From Meiothermus sp. (GTDB taxonomy: Bacteria > Deinococcota > Deinococci > Deinococcales > Thermaceae), in the NCBI RefSeq assembly GCF_026004075.1, contig NZ_BPIK01000001.1, forward strand, positions 407,501-471,500: DNA of 64,000 nt, in the 5' to 3' direction. Of the stretch, positions 17,142 through 26,588 are shown piece by piece (within the stretch, counting starts at the first letter, position 1; every line of letters starts with the position of its first letter). Both the position numbers and the translations under genes were made by a program. The notes under the pieces were generated by a model. That model saw only the letters and a list, made by a program, of their open reading frames with translations, had not been told where the DNA came from and did not search any database.

Positions 17142-19457
17142 ATGCCACAACGTTACATCCCACCCCCCACCCCACAGTACGCGCTCGAGTCCGGCCCTAT
17201 ACTGCTCAAGGATGGCCGCACCGCAACCCTTCGGCCAGCCCGCCCCGAAGACCGACCCCTGTTTGTGGAGTTTCTCGAGCGCCTATCCCCACAGGCCCGT
17301 ACCTTTCGGTTTTTCTCTGAGGTTAACCCCGAAACCGCCGCCGACCTACTGCTGCGCAAGCCGCCCGACGAAGACAAAGTAACCCTGGTAGTGCTTACCG
17401 GCGACCCCGAACGTATCATCGCTACCGGCGAGTATGTGCAAGAAGGGCCGGGCTCTACCTCGGCCGAGGTGGCTTTTTTGGTAGACGACTGGTATCAGGG
17501 GCGGGGCTTGGGTTCACTGCTGCTCGAGCGACTCGCCCTGATTGGGGTGCAGCGGGGCATACGGCGCTTCCACGCCTTTACCCTGGCCGAGAACAAGCAG
17601 ATGCTGGACGTGTTCAAGGCCAGCGGCTTTAAGGTTGAGTCGCACGCCGAATCCGGGGAAGTAGAGGTCAGCTTCGAAATTGAGCCGAACCCCGAGATGG
17701 TAGCCAAGTTTGAGCTGCGTGAGCGGGTGGCTACGGTGGCCTCCCTCATGCCGGTTTTGCGCCCCAAGGGTGTAGCGGTGGTGGGTGCTTCAAGAGACCC
17801 TGCCAGTGTGGGCTATCAGGTGCTAGAACACCTGGTGCTCAACCGCTTCCAGGGCCCGGTGTACCCGGTTAACACCGCCGCTACCCCTGCCGCAGGCGAG
17901 GTGCCGGTGGTGGGCTCGATGCTGGCCTATACCTCCGTGAAGGCCGTGCCGGGCCCGATTGACCTGGCTATAATCACCACCCCCCGCGATAAGGTGCTGG
18001 AGGCCGCCGAGGCCTGTGGACAGCGGGGCGTAAGGGCCCTGATGGTGATCACTACCGACATGGAGATGCCGCAAATTAAGGCCCTGGTACAAACCTGCCG
18101 CCACTATGGTATGCGGCTGCTGGGGCCGGGCTCGCTGGCCTTAATGAGCACCAGCCCAGATGTGCAGCTTTGTGCTGGCCTGGCCCCTCAACTCCCCTTA
18201 CGCGGTCGCATTGCCATGTCCAGTCAGAGTGGCGCGGTAGGGCTGGCGGTTTTGGAGTACGCCCGAGAGATGGGGATGGGATTCTCTAACTTTGTTTCGC
18301 TGGGCGCAAAAGTAGACATTTCCTCTAACGACCTCATCCAATACTGGGAAGAAGACCCCGAGACCGGGCTCATTCTCCTTTATGTGGAGTCGTTTGGAAA
18401 CCCCAGGCGCTTTGCCCGTTTGGCCCGGCGAGTAGGTCGCAAGAAACCCATTCTGGCTGTGCGGCCGGGGCGCGACCCGGTAGTAGAGGCCCTCTTCAAG
18501 CAGACCGGGGTGGTACTGGCGGAAAACCTGGAAGAGATGTTCGACATCGCAGCAATTCTGGCGCACCAACCCCTACCCGAAGGCCCTAGGGTGGCCCTGC
18601 TCACCAACGCCTCGGGGCCTGCCAACCTAGCCAAGGATGCCCTCGAGGCCGAGGGCTTACAAGCTGAGACCCGTGACCTGGGCTCGAGGGCATCCGCCGA
18701 GGCCTATCTGGAGGCCGCACGAGAACTCCTGTCCGGTGGTTATCATGCCGTCATCGCCCTCTTTGTACCGCTAGGTTACGCAACCCTGGAAGAGGTCACC
18801 AGGGCACTCCAAACCGCCTTTAATGAGGCTCGAGCCCAGAATGTCCAGATTCCGGTGCTTACCTGCTTTATGACTGCCGGACGGCCACGGGTGCGACTGG
18901 GGGCCGAGCTGGTACCCTCGTACCGCTTTCCGGAGTCGGCAGGGTGGGCATTGGCTGCTGCATATGCCTACGCCCAATGGCGCAAAACCCCACCCGGAGA
19001 AATCCCTGATCATGGGGTACAAGAAGACGCTGCTCGAGCCCTGGTAAGCAAAGTCAAGAACCACTTCACCCCTGGGCAAATCCAGGAACTGCTGGGATAT
19101 TTCGGCATCTCACTAAAGCCCGCTACCGGCCAGGGCATCACAATGGTGCTGCGTATCCGACACGACGCCCTTTTCGGCCCGGTGCTGAGCCTATCCCTGA
19201 CCGAACTGCCCCTAGGCGAGCAACTGCTGGGCCTTCGCATTACTCCTCTTACCGACCGGGAAGCCCTGGAAATGCTGCAACCACTGTCCGGTAAAGCCCA
19301 CCTCGCGAGCTTACAAGACCTGCTGCTGCGGGTCTCGCGCCTGGTCGAGGAACTGCCCGAGCTGGAAGGGCTCGAGCTCAAACTGCTAAGCCAGCCCGAG
19401 GAGACGCGGGTTGTCCAGGCCCAGGCATGGCTGCGCGGCCACCCTTCTTCGCCGTAG
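17142..19457 (+). CDS. GNAT / NDP-forming acyl-CoA synthetase-like fusion (Pat-like)
   Basis: The 771-residue protein starts with a GNAT acetyltransferase domain (about 10-185; acetyl-CoA loop YQGRGLGSLLLERL near residue 120). A CoA-binding Rossmann domain follows (GVAVVGASRDPASVGYQVLE, about 205-330), then a succinyl-CoA-ligase-like domain (SSQSGAVGLAVLEYA near 360) and a C-terminal ATP-grasp part. Such proteins are protein lysine acetyltransferases (Pat/PatZ family) that control acetyl-CoA synthetase and other enzymes. Here GNAT is N-terminal, and the ATP-grasp part (about 640-771) lacks roughly 70 residues that normally contain the ATP-binding lysine region, so the synthetase half is probably non-catalytic. 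AGGGAGG nine bases before the ATG at 17142 fixes the start. Confidence 0.85.
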   Translation: MPQRYIPPPTPQYALESGPILLKDGRTATLRPARPEDRPLFVEFLERLSPQARTFRFFSEVNPETAADLLLRKPPDEDKVTLVVLTGDPERIIATGEYVQEGPGSTSAEVAFLVDDWYQGRGLGSLLLERLALIGVQRGIRRFHAFTLAENKQMLDVFKASGFKVESHAESGEVEVSFEIEPNPEMVAKFELRERVATVASLMPVLRPKGVAVVGASRDPASVGYQVLEHLVLNRFQGPVYPVNTAATPAAGEVPVVGSMLAYTSVKAVPGPIDLAIITTPRDKVLEAAEACGQRGVRALMVITTDMEMPQIKALVQTCRHYGMRLLGPGSLALMSTSPDVQLCAGLAPQLPLRGRIAMSSQSGAVGLAVLEYAREMGMGFSNFVSLGAKVDISSNDLIQYWEEDPETGLILLYVESFGNPRRFARLARRVGRKKPILAVRPGRDPVVEALFKQTGVVLAENLEEMFDIAAILAHQPLPEGPRVALLTNASGPANLAKDALEAEGLQAETRDLGSRASAEAYLEAARELLSGGYHAVIALFVPLGYATLEEVTRALQTAFNEARAQNVQIPVLTCFMTAGRPRVRLGAELVPSYRFPESAGWALAAAYAYAQWRKTPPGEIPDHGVQEDAARALVSKVKNHFTPGQIQELLGYFGISLKPATGQGITMVLRIRHDALFGPVLSLSLTELPLGEQLLGLRITPLTDREALEMLQPLSGKAHLASLQDLLLRVSRLVEELPELEGLELKLLSQPEETRVVQAQAWLRGHPSSP

Positions 19458-19522
19458 TGCCAAGCTTGGATGCACTGCTTCGTAGCTTTGGGAGCCGCCA
19501 AAACTCGTGGACATGCTCGGGT

Positions 19523-20476
19523 TTATTTGAGCGTGAAGCCAAACTGCTCGAGACGTCGCTTGATCTCTGCGTCCATGGGTGGGCGGGCCCCAAACCGCCC
19601 AATCACCCAGCCCGCTACCTGCACCGCAAGCTGACCGGCAGCCAGGGTGTCTTTAGAACGCAGGTAATGCCCCAGGAAGGCCCCCCCAAACGAATCCCCG
19701 GCCCCGGTAGCGTCTACCGGCTGGTCGCGGGTGGCCGGGAGTTCGATGAGCCGGCCCCGGTCGAGAATCAGGGCCCCGTCGGCGGCCAGCTTGAGCAGAA
19801 TCATGGCCTCGGGGTAGAGCTTTTGCAGCACCTCGAGGATGTCCTTGGGGTCCCGCGCCCCGGTCAGGGCCTGGCCCTCATCCAGGTTGGGAAAAACAAA
19901 ATCCAGCGAAAGATCGCGGGTCATGCGGCGGAACTCCTCGCGCCCGATCTCCCGGATCATCTGGAACGAGGCCGGGTCAAAAGAGACCGTCACGCCGGCC
20001 TCGCGTGCGACGTGCACGGCCTTGAGGGCGGCCTGGCGCGGCGGGTCGGTAAAGAGCGACCAGGCCGTTATGTGCAGGTGCCCGGCTTGCCGAATCACCT
20101 CTACCGGTACTTCCTCCGGGCGCAGTTCGAAGTCGGCCCCCTGGGAGGTGAGCATGGAGCGCTGTCCGGCGGCGTCAATCAGCACCAGAACCACGCTGGT
20201 AGGAGTGTTGCTGTTCCAGATGATGTGTGGTTCTACACCCTCTTCGGCCAGCTCCTGTACCGCAAACTCGCCGAAGCGGTCGCGCCCAACCTCCCCGATA
20301 AATCCCGCTGGGTAGCCCACCCGGGCCGCCCACACCGCCACGTTGGCCGCACTTCCGCCGCCCATCAGCAAAACCCGTCCGGTGGTATCGCCGCCGGGCA
20401 GGAGCAGGGTATTGGGTTTGGCCAGCACGTCCCAGGTGAGGTCGCCCAGGGCAACGAGGGGTTTGAGGGTAGTCAT
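19523..20476 (-). CDS. PfkB-family carbohydrate kinase
   Basis: This 317-residue kinase has the ribokinase/PfkB layout: an N-terminal GGGSAANVAVWAARVG substrate/dimerisation segment, VGRDRFGEFAVQEL, and the C-terminal signature PVDATGAGDSFGGAF with the anion hole and catalytic aspartate. It phosphorylates a sugar, nucleoside or keto-deoxy acid; the substrate is not obvious. It is convergent with the acetyltransferase/synthetase gene and transcribed away from the tRNA-Trp gene. No sugar-transport or catabolic partner is adjacent. Confidence 0.87.
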   Translation of the reverse strand: MTTLKPLVALGDLTWDVLAKPNTLLLPGGDTTGRVLLMGGGSAANVAVWAARVGYPAGFIGEVGRDRFGEFAVQELAEEGVEPHIIWNSNTPTSVVLVLIDAAGQRSMLTSQGADFELRPEEVPVEVIRQAGHLHITAWSLFTDPPRQAALKAVHVAREAGVTVSFDPASFQMIREIGREEFRRMTRDLSLDFVFPNLDEGQALTGARDPKDILEVLQKLYPEAMILLKLAADGALILDRGRLIELPATRDQPVDATGAGDSFGGAFLGHYLRSKDTLAAGQLAVQVAGWVIGRFGARPPMDAEIKRRLEQFGFTLK

Positions 20477-20549
20477 CGGGCCGATTCTACCCTGGCCTGC
20501 CCCGGTTGTCGGTTCTCTGTCCCTGTGCTACAATCCGATGCGCCAGTGT

Positions 20550-20626
20550 GGGCCGTTAGCTCAGCCCGGTAGAGCACTCGTCTCCAAAACGAGGTGTCGG
20601 AGGTTCGAATCCTTCACGGCCCGCCA
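20550..20626 (+). tRNA. tRNA-Trp (anticodon CCA)
   Basis: A full cloverleaf is present: acceptor arms GGGCCGT and ACGGCCC, a D arm with GCTC/GAGC, an anticodon stem CTCGT/ACGAG around the loop CTCCAAA (anticodon CCA), a T arm GGAGG/CCTTC with TTCGAAT loop, and an encoded 3' CCA at 20624-20626. Confidence 0.95.
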
Positions 20627-20641
20627 GTCCAGGACGCGAAA

Positions 20642-20669
20642 AACCCGAGGGTGCGAATCCTCGGGTTTG
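20642..20669 (+). terminator. terminator of tRNA-Trp
   Basis: A 10-bp perfect stem (AAACCCGAGG at 20642-20651 and CCTCGGGTTT at 20660-20669) with an 8-base loop follows the tRNA by 15 bases and ends in a T-rich stretch. Confidence 0.75.
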
Positions 20670-20717
20670 CGTTTGACCCCACGTTTTGACCCCAATAAAG
20701 TTTGAGGGGTTTATGAG

Positions 20718-20846
20718 TCAGGCTTTGGGGCGGGATTTGAGCAGATCTTCAGGGTCGAGCACCCAACCTTGCCGTTTGTGCTCCAGCAGGTGACGGTAAA
20801 CCGACAGGGTAATGTTGGGGTTCGATTTGATGAGCATGTTGACAAC
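20718..20846 (-). pseudogene. C-terminal remnant of a tyrosine integrase
   Basis: On the minus strand this segment reads KSNPNITLSVYRHLLEHKRQ followed by GWVLDPEDLLKSRPKA and a stop. The pattern N-x-x-x-T-L-x-x-Y-x-H-L is the end of the catalytic domain of tyrosine recombinases, with the nucleophile tyrosine in SVYRHLL. The rest of the gene is missing upstream of about 20846. It points toward the tRNA-Trp gene, the classic place for an integrase of a genomic island, so it probably marks an old integration event. Confidence 0.7.
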
Positions 20847-23095
20847 ACCCGGGAAGCTTCCTGGCAGGCCTATACCCAACTAGGCCCTGACCTGCTGCTT
20901 GACGAATGGTGGAGGGGGTAATGCTGCCAACTGCTCTCTAAGTCAAGCTTTTCTATTCGGTGTGTATAACCTCTGAGTCTATTGCCATGGTCAAATTCGC
21001 TTTCCTGGAAAGCTTCGCATATCTAGGATGAATGCTGTATCTAGAACTTTTCGCTGAGGTGTGCTGTTGAATCCAATATGGTCACTTTCTTACCACCTGT
21101 CTGGGGTAACGCTCCTAGGTGTTACCCCTCAAGAGCCTCTGGGAACACTGCCGATGCCCGTCCGCGGTGCGGTGCTGCTAGCGGCAGCGCGCATTGACCC
21201 AGGTGCCCTCGACCTCGAGGTGCGCAAGGACGATTTGTTATACGGTGAAGGCGAGTATCGGTGGGTGGGTCGCTGGCGTTTCAAAGACCCGGCGCTGGCC
21301 GAGGCTCTCAAAGCATCACGGCCCGGCAAACGGGCTACCTTTTCTTCGCTCGAGGGCTACTACCGCTTCAACAAGCTGCTGCCGCCTAGAGACCCTAAAG
21401 AGCGCGATGAGCACTATGCTGAGCGCGTGTTTATTGAAGAGGCTTTCCTGCCAGTTTTTGGTTTGGAAGGTCTATCCTATCTGCGCTCCCAAGTCGAGTT
21501 TGTGGACTCAAAGAAGCGCAAGCGGCGCATTGACTTCGTGCTCGAGGGGAAGGCGAAGTATGCCATCGAAGTAGAGGGTGCCGCTTACCATGCACATGCC
21601 AGTATCGGTGACGAGAAGTTCAACGATGAGAAGCAGCGCCAGCGTGACTTGGGCCAGGCGGGGTATCGTTACTTCCCCTTTAGCTTCGGCGATATTCGCC
21701 AGAAGCGAGCCCAGGCAGTGCTCACTGAGCTAGCCCTCGAGGATCCCATACTCCACCGTTTGTTTTTGGCTAACCAGCGTTCGGAGCATACCACTGAGCC
21801 TTCTGAGCTAGCACGTCTGGAGCAGCTTCTGCGCTTCCTACCAAAGCGCTTTCCGCTCTACCAGAAGGCTGTCCTGGCGATGCTCGAGAGAGCCAACCGG
21901 GAGGGCAAGAACGAACTCACGCTGGTGGACTACGAGCCTGTCACTCCTGGCTTGACCTTGGCGCTGTTGGACACCTTTGCCTTGGTTGAGCGGGTAGCTG
22001 AGCTCTATGGGCAGCCGGTGGTCTTGCCTAAGGTAAAACTCTACGTGCTCCGCCCTCCCGACCCTGACCTCTTCTTGCAAGTAATGGAGTTTTATCGATG
22101 TCATGGTGGAAGCTCCTTTGTAGACTTGCCCCGAACCCACGTCGAGTACGAACTGGTGAACCGGGTGCCGGACGCCGACTTATTGGACTACATCTTTGCC
22201 GCCGAGGCGGCCTCGAGCCCGCCGTCTGGGTCACTGGACGAGTCTCGCCTTGAGCGCTTTTCTGCGCACTTTGTAAGTGAAGTTGGTCCAAGGCCGCCCT
22301 CGAACACCAACCCGGTTTCGGTCGAGCGCACCCTTCTGGACTTCTTTGCTCGCCGCTACTTTGCTGTGCGTGACCTAAAGCCTGAACAAGTTCAGCTTCT
22401 TCAGCGAGCTCTGCTTGGGCAAAGTGGGCTGGGCATCCTGCCTACGGGCTTTGGTAAGTCACTGGTGTTCCAGCTCTACGGTCTGCTCATACCTCGCACC
22501 ACCCTGGTCATCAGCCCGCTCAAGGCCCTCATCCGTGACCAGGTTCACTCTATGCACCGGCTGGGATTGGTCTGTGTGGACTCTATCAGCAGCTTCGACT
22601 CCTCGGCGGCGAAAGAGCGCAAGCTGGCTGAATTCCGTGGTCATCGCTACCGTCTGCTTTACATATCTCCTGAGCGTCTTCAGATAAAGGGCTTCTATGA
22701 GGAGCTTAGGGCAAGCATGCAGGACACTCCAGTAGGTGCACTGGTCATCGATGAAGCCCACTGTGTTTCAGAGTGGGGGCATGACTTCCGCCCTGCGTAC
22801 TTGCAAATAGGTCGCCTCCGACGCCTCTTAGAAGAGGCGTCGGGGCGATCCATCCCCATCATTGCCCTCACAGCTACTGCTTCCGAGGCGGTGCGTAAAG
22901 ATGTGTGCGATATTCTGGGCCTCGAGCTGCAAAGCGTTGTGCAACTCGCCAGTAGTGACCGGCCTAACCTTAGCCTTTCCGTGCATCCAAGCGGGGCTTA
23001 CGGCCTCGAGGCCAAGGAAGAAGTGCTCGAGCACGTCCTAACCAAGGTAGTGCCTACTGCCCTACGTATGGAGAAGGAAAATCTCATCCCTCTTA

Positions 23096-23960
23096 GAATC
23101 TACAAACCACCTTACCCAAATCAGGCACTGCAGTTATGTTTAGAGCATGAACCGCCGTGCTTACCCATCGGACGTCCGTGATGAGGAATGGGCTCTGGTG
23201 CTGCCCTATTTGACCCTCGCCCCGCTGGAAGCACCCCAGCGCAAGTACGACCTGCGCGAAGTGTTCAACGCCCTGCGCTGGATGGTTCGAACCGGTGCTC
23301 AGTGGGACTACCTGCCCCACGACTTCCCACCCCCCCATATCGTTCAGGCGCAAGCCTACCGCTGGATGAACCGGGGGGTCTTCGAAGACCTGGTACACGA
23401 CCTGCGCATGACCCTGCGAATGCTCCAGGGCAAAGCCGCCCATCCCAGCGCTGCCATCTACGATGCTCGCACCCTACAGTCCACCCCGCAAAGTGGGGAG
23501 CGGGCCGGATACGATGGGTACAAACGACGCAAGGGAAGCAAAGTTCACCTGGCGGTAGATACCCTGGGGCATCTGCTGGCCCTGGTAGTAACGGCGGCCA
23601 GTGAACAGGAACGGGCCCAGGTGGGAGCCCTCAGTCAACAGGTGCAGGAAGTGACGGGGGAGCAGGTGGAAGTGGCCTTTGTGGATCAGGGTTACACTGG
23701 GGAGGAAGCGGCACAAGCGGCAGAGGCGGAAGGCATCGCCCTGTGTGTGGTCAAGGTGGAAGGGGCCAAACGAGGATTCGTGCTGCTGCCGAAGCGTTGG
23801 GTGGTGGAACGTTCGTTTGCCTGGACATCCCGGTTTCGCAGGCTGGCGCGAGACTATGAGCGGCTGGCTGAGACCTTGCGAGGTTGGCACTGGTTGGCTT
23901 TTTCGATTCTGATGACAGCGAAAACTGTGGAGCTTTTACGAACAGCTAGTTAGCAGGCTC
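23096..23960 (+). mobile_element. IS5-family-like insertion sequence, copy 2
   Basis: This copy has the same 865-bp length, ends and TA flanks (23094-23095 and 23961-23962) as copy 1, in the opposite orientation. The two transposase proteins are identical, so transposition is recent. It splits the nuclease-RecQ gene between its two RecA domains. Joining the flanks restores the frame without loss of a base. Confidence 0.93.
23147..23953 (+). CDS. DDE transposase of IS copy 2
   Basis: The 268-residue transposase is identical in translation to that at 6137-6943. It keeps the catalytic residues in [16 protein letters not shown] and VVERSFAW and is uninterrupted, so this copy should be functional. 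It is oriented with the helicase gene that it interrupts, so the 3' half of that gene could be transcribed from within or through the IS. Confidence 0.93.
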   Translation: MNRRAYPSDVRDEEWALVLPYLTLAPLEAPQRKYDLREVFNALRWMVRTGAQWDYLPHDFPPPHIVQAQAYRWMNRGVFEDLVHDLRMTLRMLQGKAAHPSAAIYDARTLQSTPQSGERAGYDGYKRRKGSKVHLAVDTLGHLLALVVTAASEQERAQVGALSQQVQEVTGEQVEVAFVDQGYTGEEAAQAAEAEGIALCVVKVEGAKRGFVLLPKRWVVERSFAWTSRFRRLARDYERLAETLRGWHWLAFSILMTAKTVELLRTAS

Positions 23961-25813
23961 TAGGGAGGAGCCCCCCTACGAGCACGCTGGAGTAGTCTTT
24001 GGCATTTACGCCAACCCCCATGGTAAGACGACGATAGCGGAGGGGGTTCACCACATCGCCAAAGTTATTCGTGAGCGCGTGTCACCTGACCCTGGGTTCG
24101 TGCAGGTGCATGCCAGCACACCGCCTACCGTTTGCCCAAATTGCGGCTCCCAGCTTTACCTGTCGCTCACGAGCAGGGAGCTGAAGCTTTATGGTATGAC
24201 CCAGGGCTATAGCTGTCTGGAGTGCAAGGAGGTTTTTTCCCGCTACGCCTACGCGAGCGACTGGGAGAACACCATTCTCGAGCGCCAAGATGCTTTCCAG
24301 GACAACCAGTTCCCCATTCTGGTAGCCACCAAGGGTTATGGCATGGGTATTGACAAGCGGAACATACGCTTCATCATTCACCATGCGCTTTCGAGCGGTC
24401 TGGAGGGTTACTACCAGGAAGCCGGGCGTGCTGGGCGCGATGGTAAGCAATCGCATGTGGCCCTCATTTACTCACCACCGACGCGGAAGTGCTACGAAGA
24501 GCACCTGCGTTACCACCAGGAGCCGCCCTGCGTCTCCGGGCCCGGCAACTTTAAGTTCCACAAGTGCCCATACGAGCTGCCAGGCCTTTGCGACTACGGC
24601 AGGCAAGCTTTTTTCGTCAAGGCAAGCTATCCTGGGCTTCAGACAGACCTCGAGCGGGCCTTATCGGTGTACGACCGGCTGGTGGCTGGAGAGGCGCTTA
24701 TCAAGAATAGCTTTGACGATGACGATGAGGAGAGCAAGGGTATCCAACTTGCCCTGTATCGTCTTCAGCAGCTCGGGGTCGTCGAGGGGTATTCGCTCAC
24801 TTACAAGAGTTTACGTGAGGTGGTCTTCGAGGCCGAGTTCAACCCCAACTGGCAACCCGAGGCGGTGCTGCACCACCTGCGGCAGTATCTGCTCCGCACC
24901 GAAGGTGAGGCTTATGTCGAGCAGCGCTTAGCTGAGCTGAGCCAGCGGGTGAATGGCAAGCGCAGGCGCGTGGGCGTGCCCGGTGGGGAGAGGCGGCGGT
25001 TGATAGAGATGGCCCTCGAGGTGCTGCTTGAGCGGGTTTATACCACCATTCGCAAGACCCGCTACTACATGCTCGAGCGTGAGCTCGACTACGCGCAGAG
25101 TCACAACGAGGGTGTCTGCCGCCGGGTGAAAATTCGCAGCTACTTTGACGACGTGGGTTTCTCGGATGACTACCGCTGTGGCTTCTGTGATGTGTGCGTT
25201 CCTGATCTCAACTTCACCCGTGACCAGGCGGAAATACCTGTGCGAGATGCTCAGGTGGACGACTTGGCTCGCATCCTGCCCGAACTGGTTTCTAGCTTTC
25301 AGCCGGACAAGCTCGCTGAGGCGGTTCGGGTCACCGTCGACCGCGGCGCAGTGGTGGGGATGACTTCGCGTATCGCCAACCGCCTGGAGAAGGACATTAC
25401 CAACGTGCCATCGCTTTACCTAGCAGGCGCGCTCTCCCGCAGACGCAAGGGCCGGGAGGAAGAGGCCATGTCTTACCTCAAGAGCGCTTTTGATGAAGGA
25501 ATTCGCCAGGACTTTATCCCCGAGAACCTTGTCTTTATCGCCAAAGAGGCTGCTCAACTCAACCCTGAAAAAGCTTTTGACTGGCTGACTCCAGTGGATG
25601 GGCCCTTCAATACCGATCACGGCCTCAAACTCCTCGAGGAACAGGCCAAGCAGCTATATGGAGATGAGGCACCCGCACCACGGGTCGTACGGGCGCTGCG
25701 GCATACCCGTCGGGTAGCCCGCACCGCAGAGGCTGCTATCCAGCAGCTGAAGCAGCCGGTTGTTGAGCTACTCTCCGGTTTTGATATTTTGCAGACAATG
25801 ATGGGAGAGAACT

Positions 25814-26479
25814 ATGTCCAAAGGTAGTAGACTCACCGATGTCGAGTACTTGGAGTCTCAGCTTCATGAGGTTGAAAATCGCTTGCAGGAAGCTGTTGGG
25901 CTGCTGGACGGCCTCAAGGCTATCCAGGAAAAGTTCAAGCACCTTGCCACCCTTACCCAGCAATTACAGGCTCACGGGGAGGAGGCGCAAGGGCGGCTTC
26001 AAGATGCCCAGTCGCGCTTCAAGTCGTTAGCAGACGATGTAAACAGCACCCTCAGCTACTTGCAGAGGAGCTTCGAGGAGCTTAAGGCTCAAAACGAAGC
26101 GCAGTGGATGGAATTCCGTGGCATCCTAGTTAAGGCACAAGAGGATCTGCACACCGCGCAGCGTAACCTGCGAACCGAGCTTGGGTTACAGGTCAATGAA
26201 CTGCGCGGGGATGTGGAACAGCGCCTCGAGCAGTTCTCCCAGCGCCAGCAGAAGGCGCTCGAGGAAGTTAACCATAAGACCAAGGAAGTGGTTGATGAGG
26301 TTCACCGGCTGCTCGAAGAGCAAAACAGAGAGCTGAAGAACCAGCAGAAATTGCTAGCTCAACTTGCCAGCAACCAGGACATGCTCGAGGGTAAAGTGAG
26401 GCTGGCTAGCAACATTGCTATCGCGGCAGTTGCTATGGCAGTGGTTGCCATCATACTGACTTTCGTGCTAGGTCGTTGA
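25814..26479 (+). CDS. coiled-coil protein with C-terminal membrane anchor
   Basis: The 221-residue protein is a long coiled coil (about residues 10-195, rich in Glu, Gln, Lys and Leu heptads) followed by one transmembrane helix at 199-219 (IAIAAVAMAVVAIILTFVLG) and a two-residue end. It is thus a tail-anchored, cytoplasm-facing rod. Its ATG lies 14 bases upstream of the helicase gene's stop, so the two are translationally coupled and probably form a functional pair. I know no named family for it. It could place the nuclease-helicase at the membrane, or act as sensor or effector of a defence system. Confidence 0.8.
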   Translation: MSKGSRLTDVEYLESQLHEVENRLQEAVGLLDGLKAIQEKFKHLATLTQQLQAHGEEAQGRLQDAQSRFKSLADDVNSTLSYLQRSFEELKAQNEAQWMEFRGILVKAQEDLHTAQRNLRTELGLQVNELRGDVEQRLEQFSQRQQKALEEVNHKTKEVVDEVHRLLEEQNRELKNQQKLLAQLASNQDMLEGKVRLASNIAIAAVAMAVVAIILTFVLGR

Positions 26480-26556
26480 TAGGTACAGCAAAACGCCAGA
26501 CAACGCCAGGTCGCTCCCAGGGAAAATTTTGGAAGGCATTCGCAGGTCGAACCAAG

Positions 26557-26578
26557 CCAGCGGTAGGGGAGCCGCTGG
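26557..26578 (+). terminator. possible terminator hairpin after the coiled-coil gene
   Basis: CCAGCGG (26557-26563) and CCGCTGG (26572-26578) form a 7-bp stem with an 8-base loop, 78 bases after the stop. The following sequence is only mildly T-rich, so termination is uncertain. Confidence 0.35.
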
Positions 26579-26588
26579 GCCTTATGTT

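Larger units (their letters stand above)
20627..21066. other. intergenic remnant region after tRNA-Trp
   Basis: This stretch holds the tRNA terminator, the 3' end of a decayed tyrosine integrase on the minus strand, and a short open end of another protein on the plus strand (about 20838-20921). The remaining 140 bases before the helicase gene are AT-richer and carry a Shine-Dalgarno-like GAGGT at 21056-21060. Confidence 0.55.
21067..25827 (+). pseudogene. Vsr/DUF559-like nuclease-RecQ helicase with zinc-ribbon insert, split by IS
   Basis: Without the IS at 23096-23960 this is one 1297-codon frame. The TTG at 21067 has GAGGT six bases upstream; a GTG at 21061 is too close to it. Residues about 110-215 form a Vsr/DUF559-like nuclease domain (D156 in RRIDFVL, E168-V-E170 and H175 in AIEVEGAAYH, and the RDLGQAGYRYFPF strand). 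About 225 residues of unknown nature follow. The RecQ core has Walker A PTGFGKS (459-465), IDEAHCVSEWGHDFRPAY (D562) and SALTATA-like IIALTATAS. The second RecA domain contains an inserted four-cysteine zinc ribbon (C734, C737, C761, C764) before VATKGYGMGID and YYQEAGRAGRDG. A RecQ-type CGFCDVC cluster lies near 1080. As it stands the helicase halves are separated, so the gene is probably inactive. Base composition looks less GC-rich than its neighbours, suggesting transfer. Confidence 0.85.

Noticed and set aside
19523-20476. Open frames on the plus strand through the PfkB gene and similar long frames opposite ftsH, recA, mmsA, mdh and the DUF11 genes
   Set aside because: They are antisense shadows caused by the high GC content and third-position bias; the opposite strands carry clear family motifs.
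26480-26560. Second attachment site matching the tRNA-Trp 3' end at the far side of the island
   Set aside because: I searched by eye for the last 20 bases of the tRNA around 26480-26900 and found no match.
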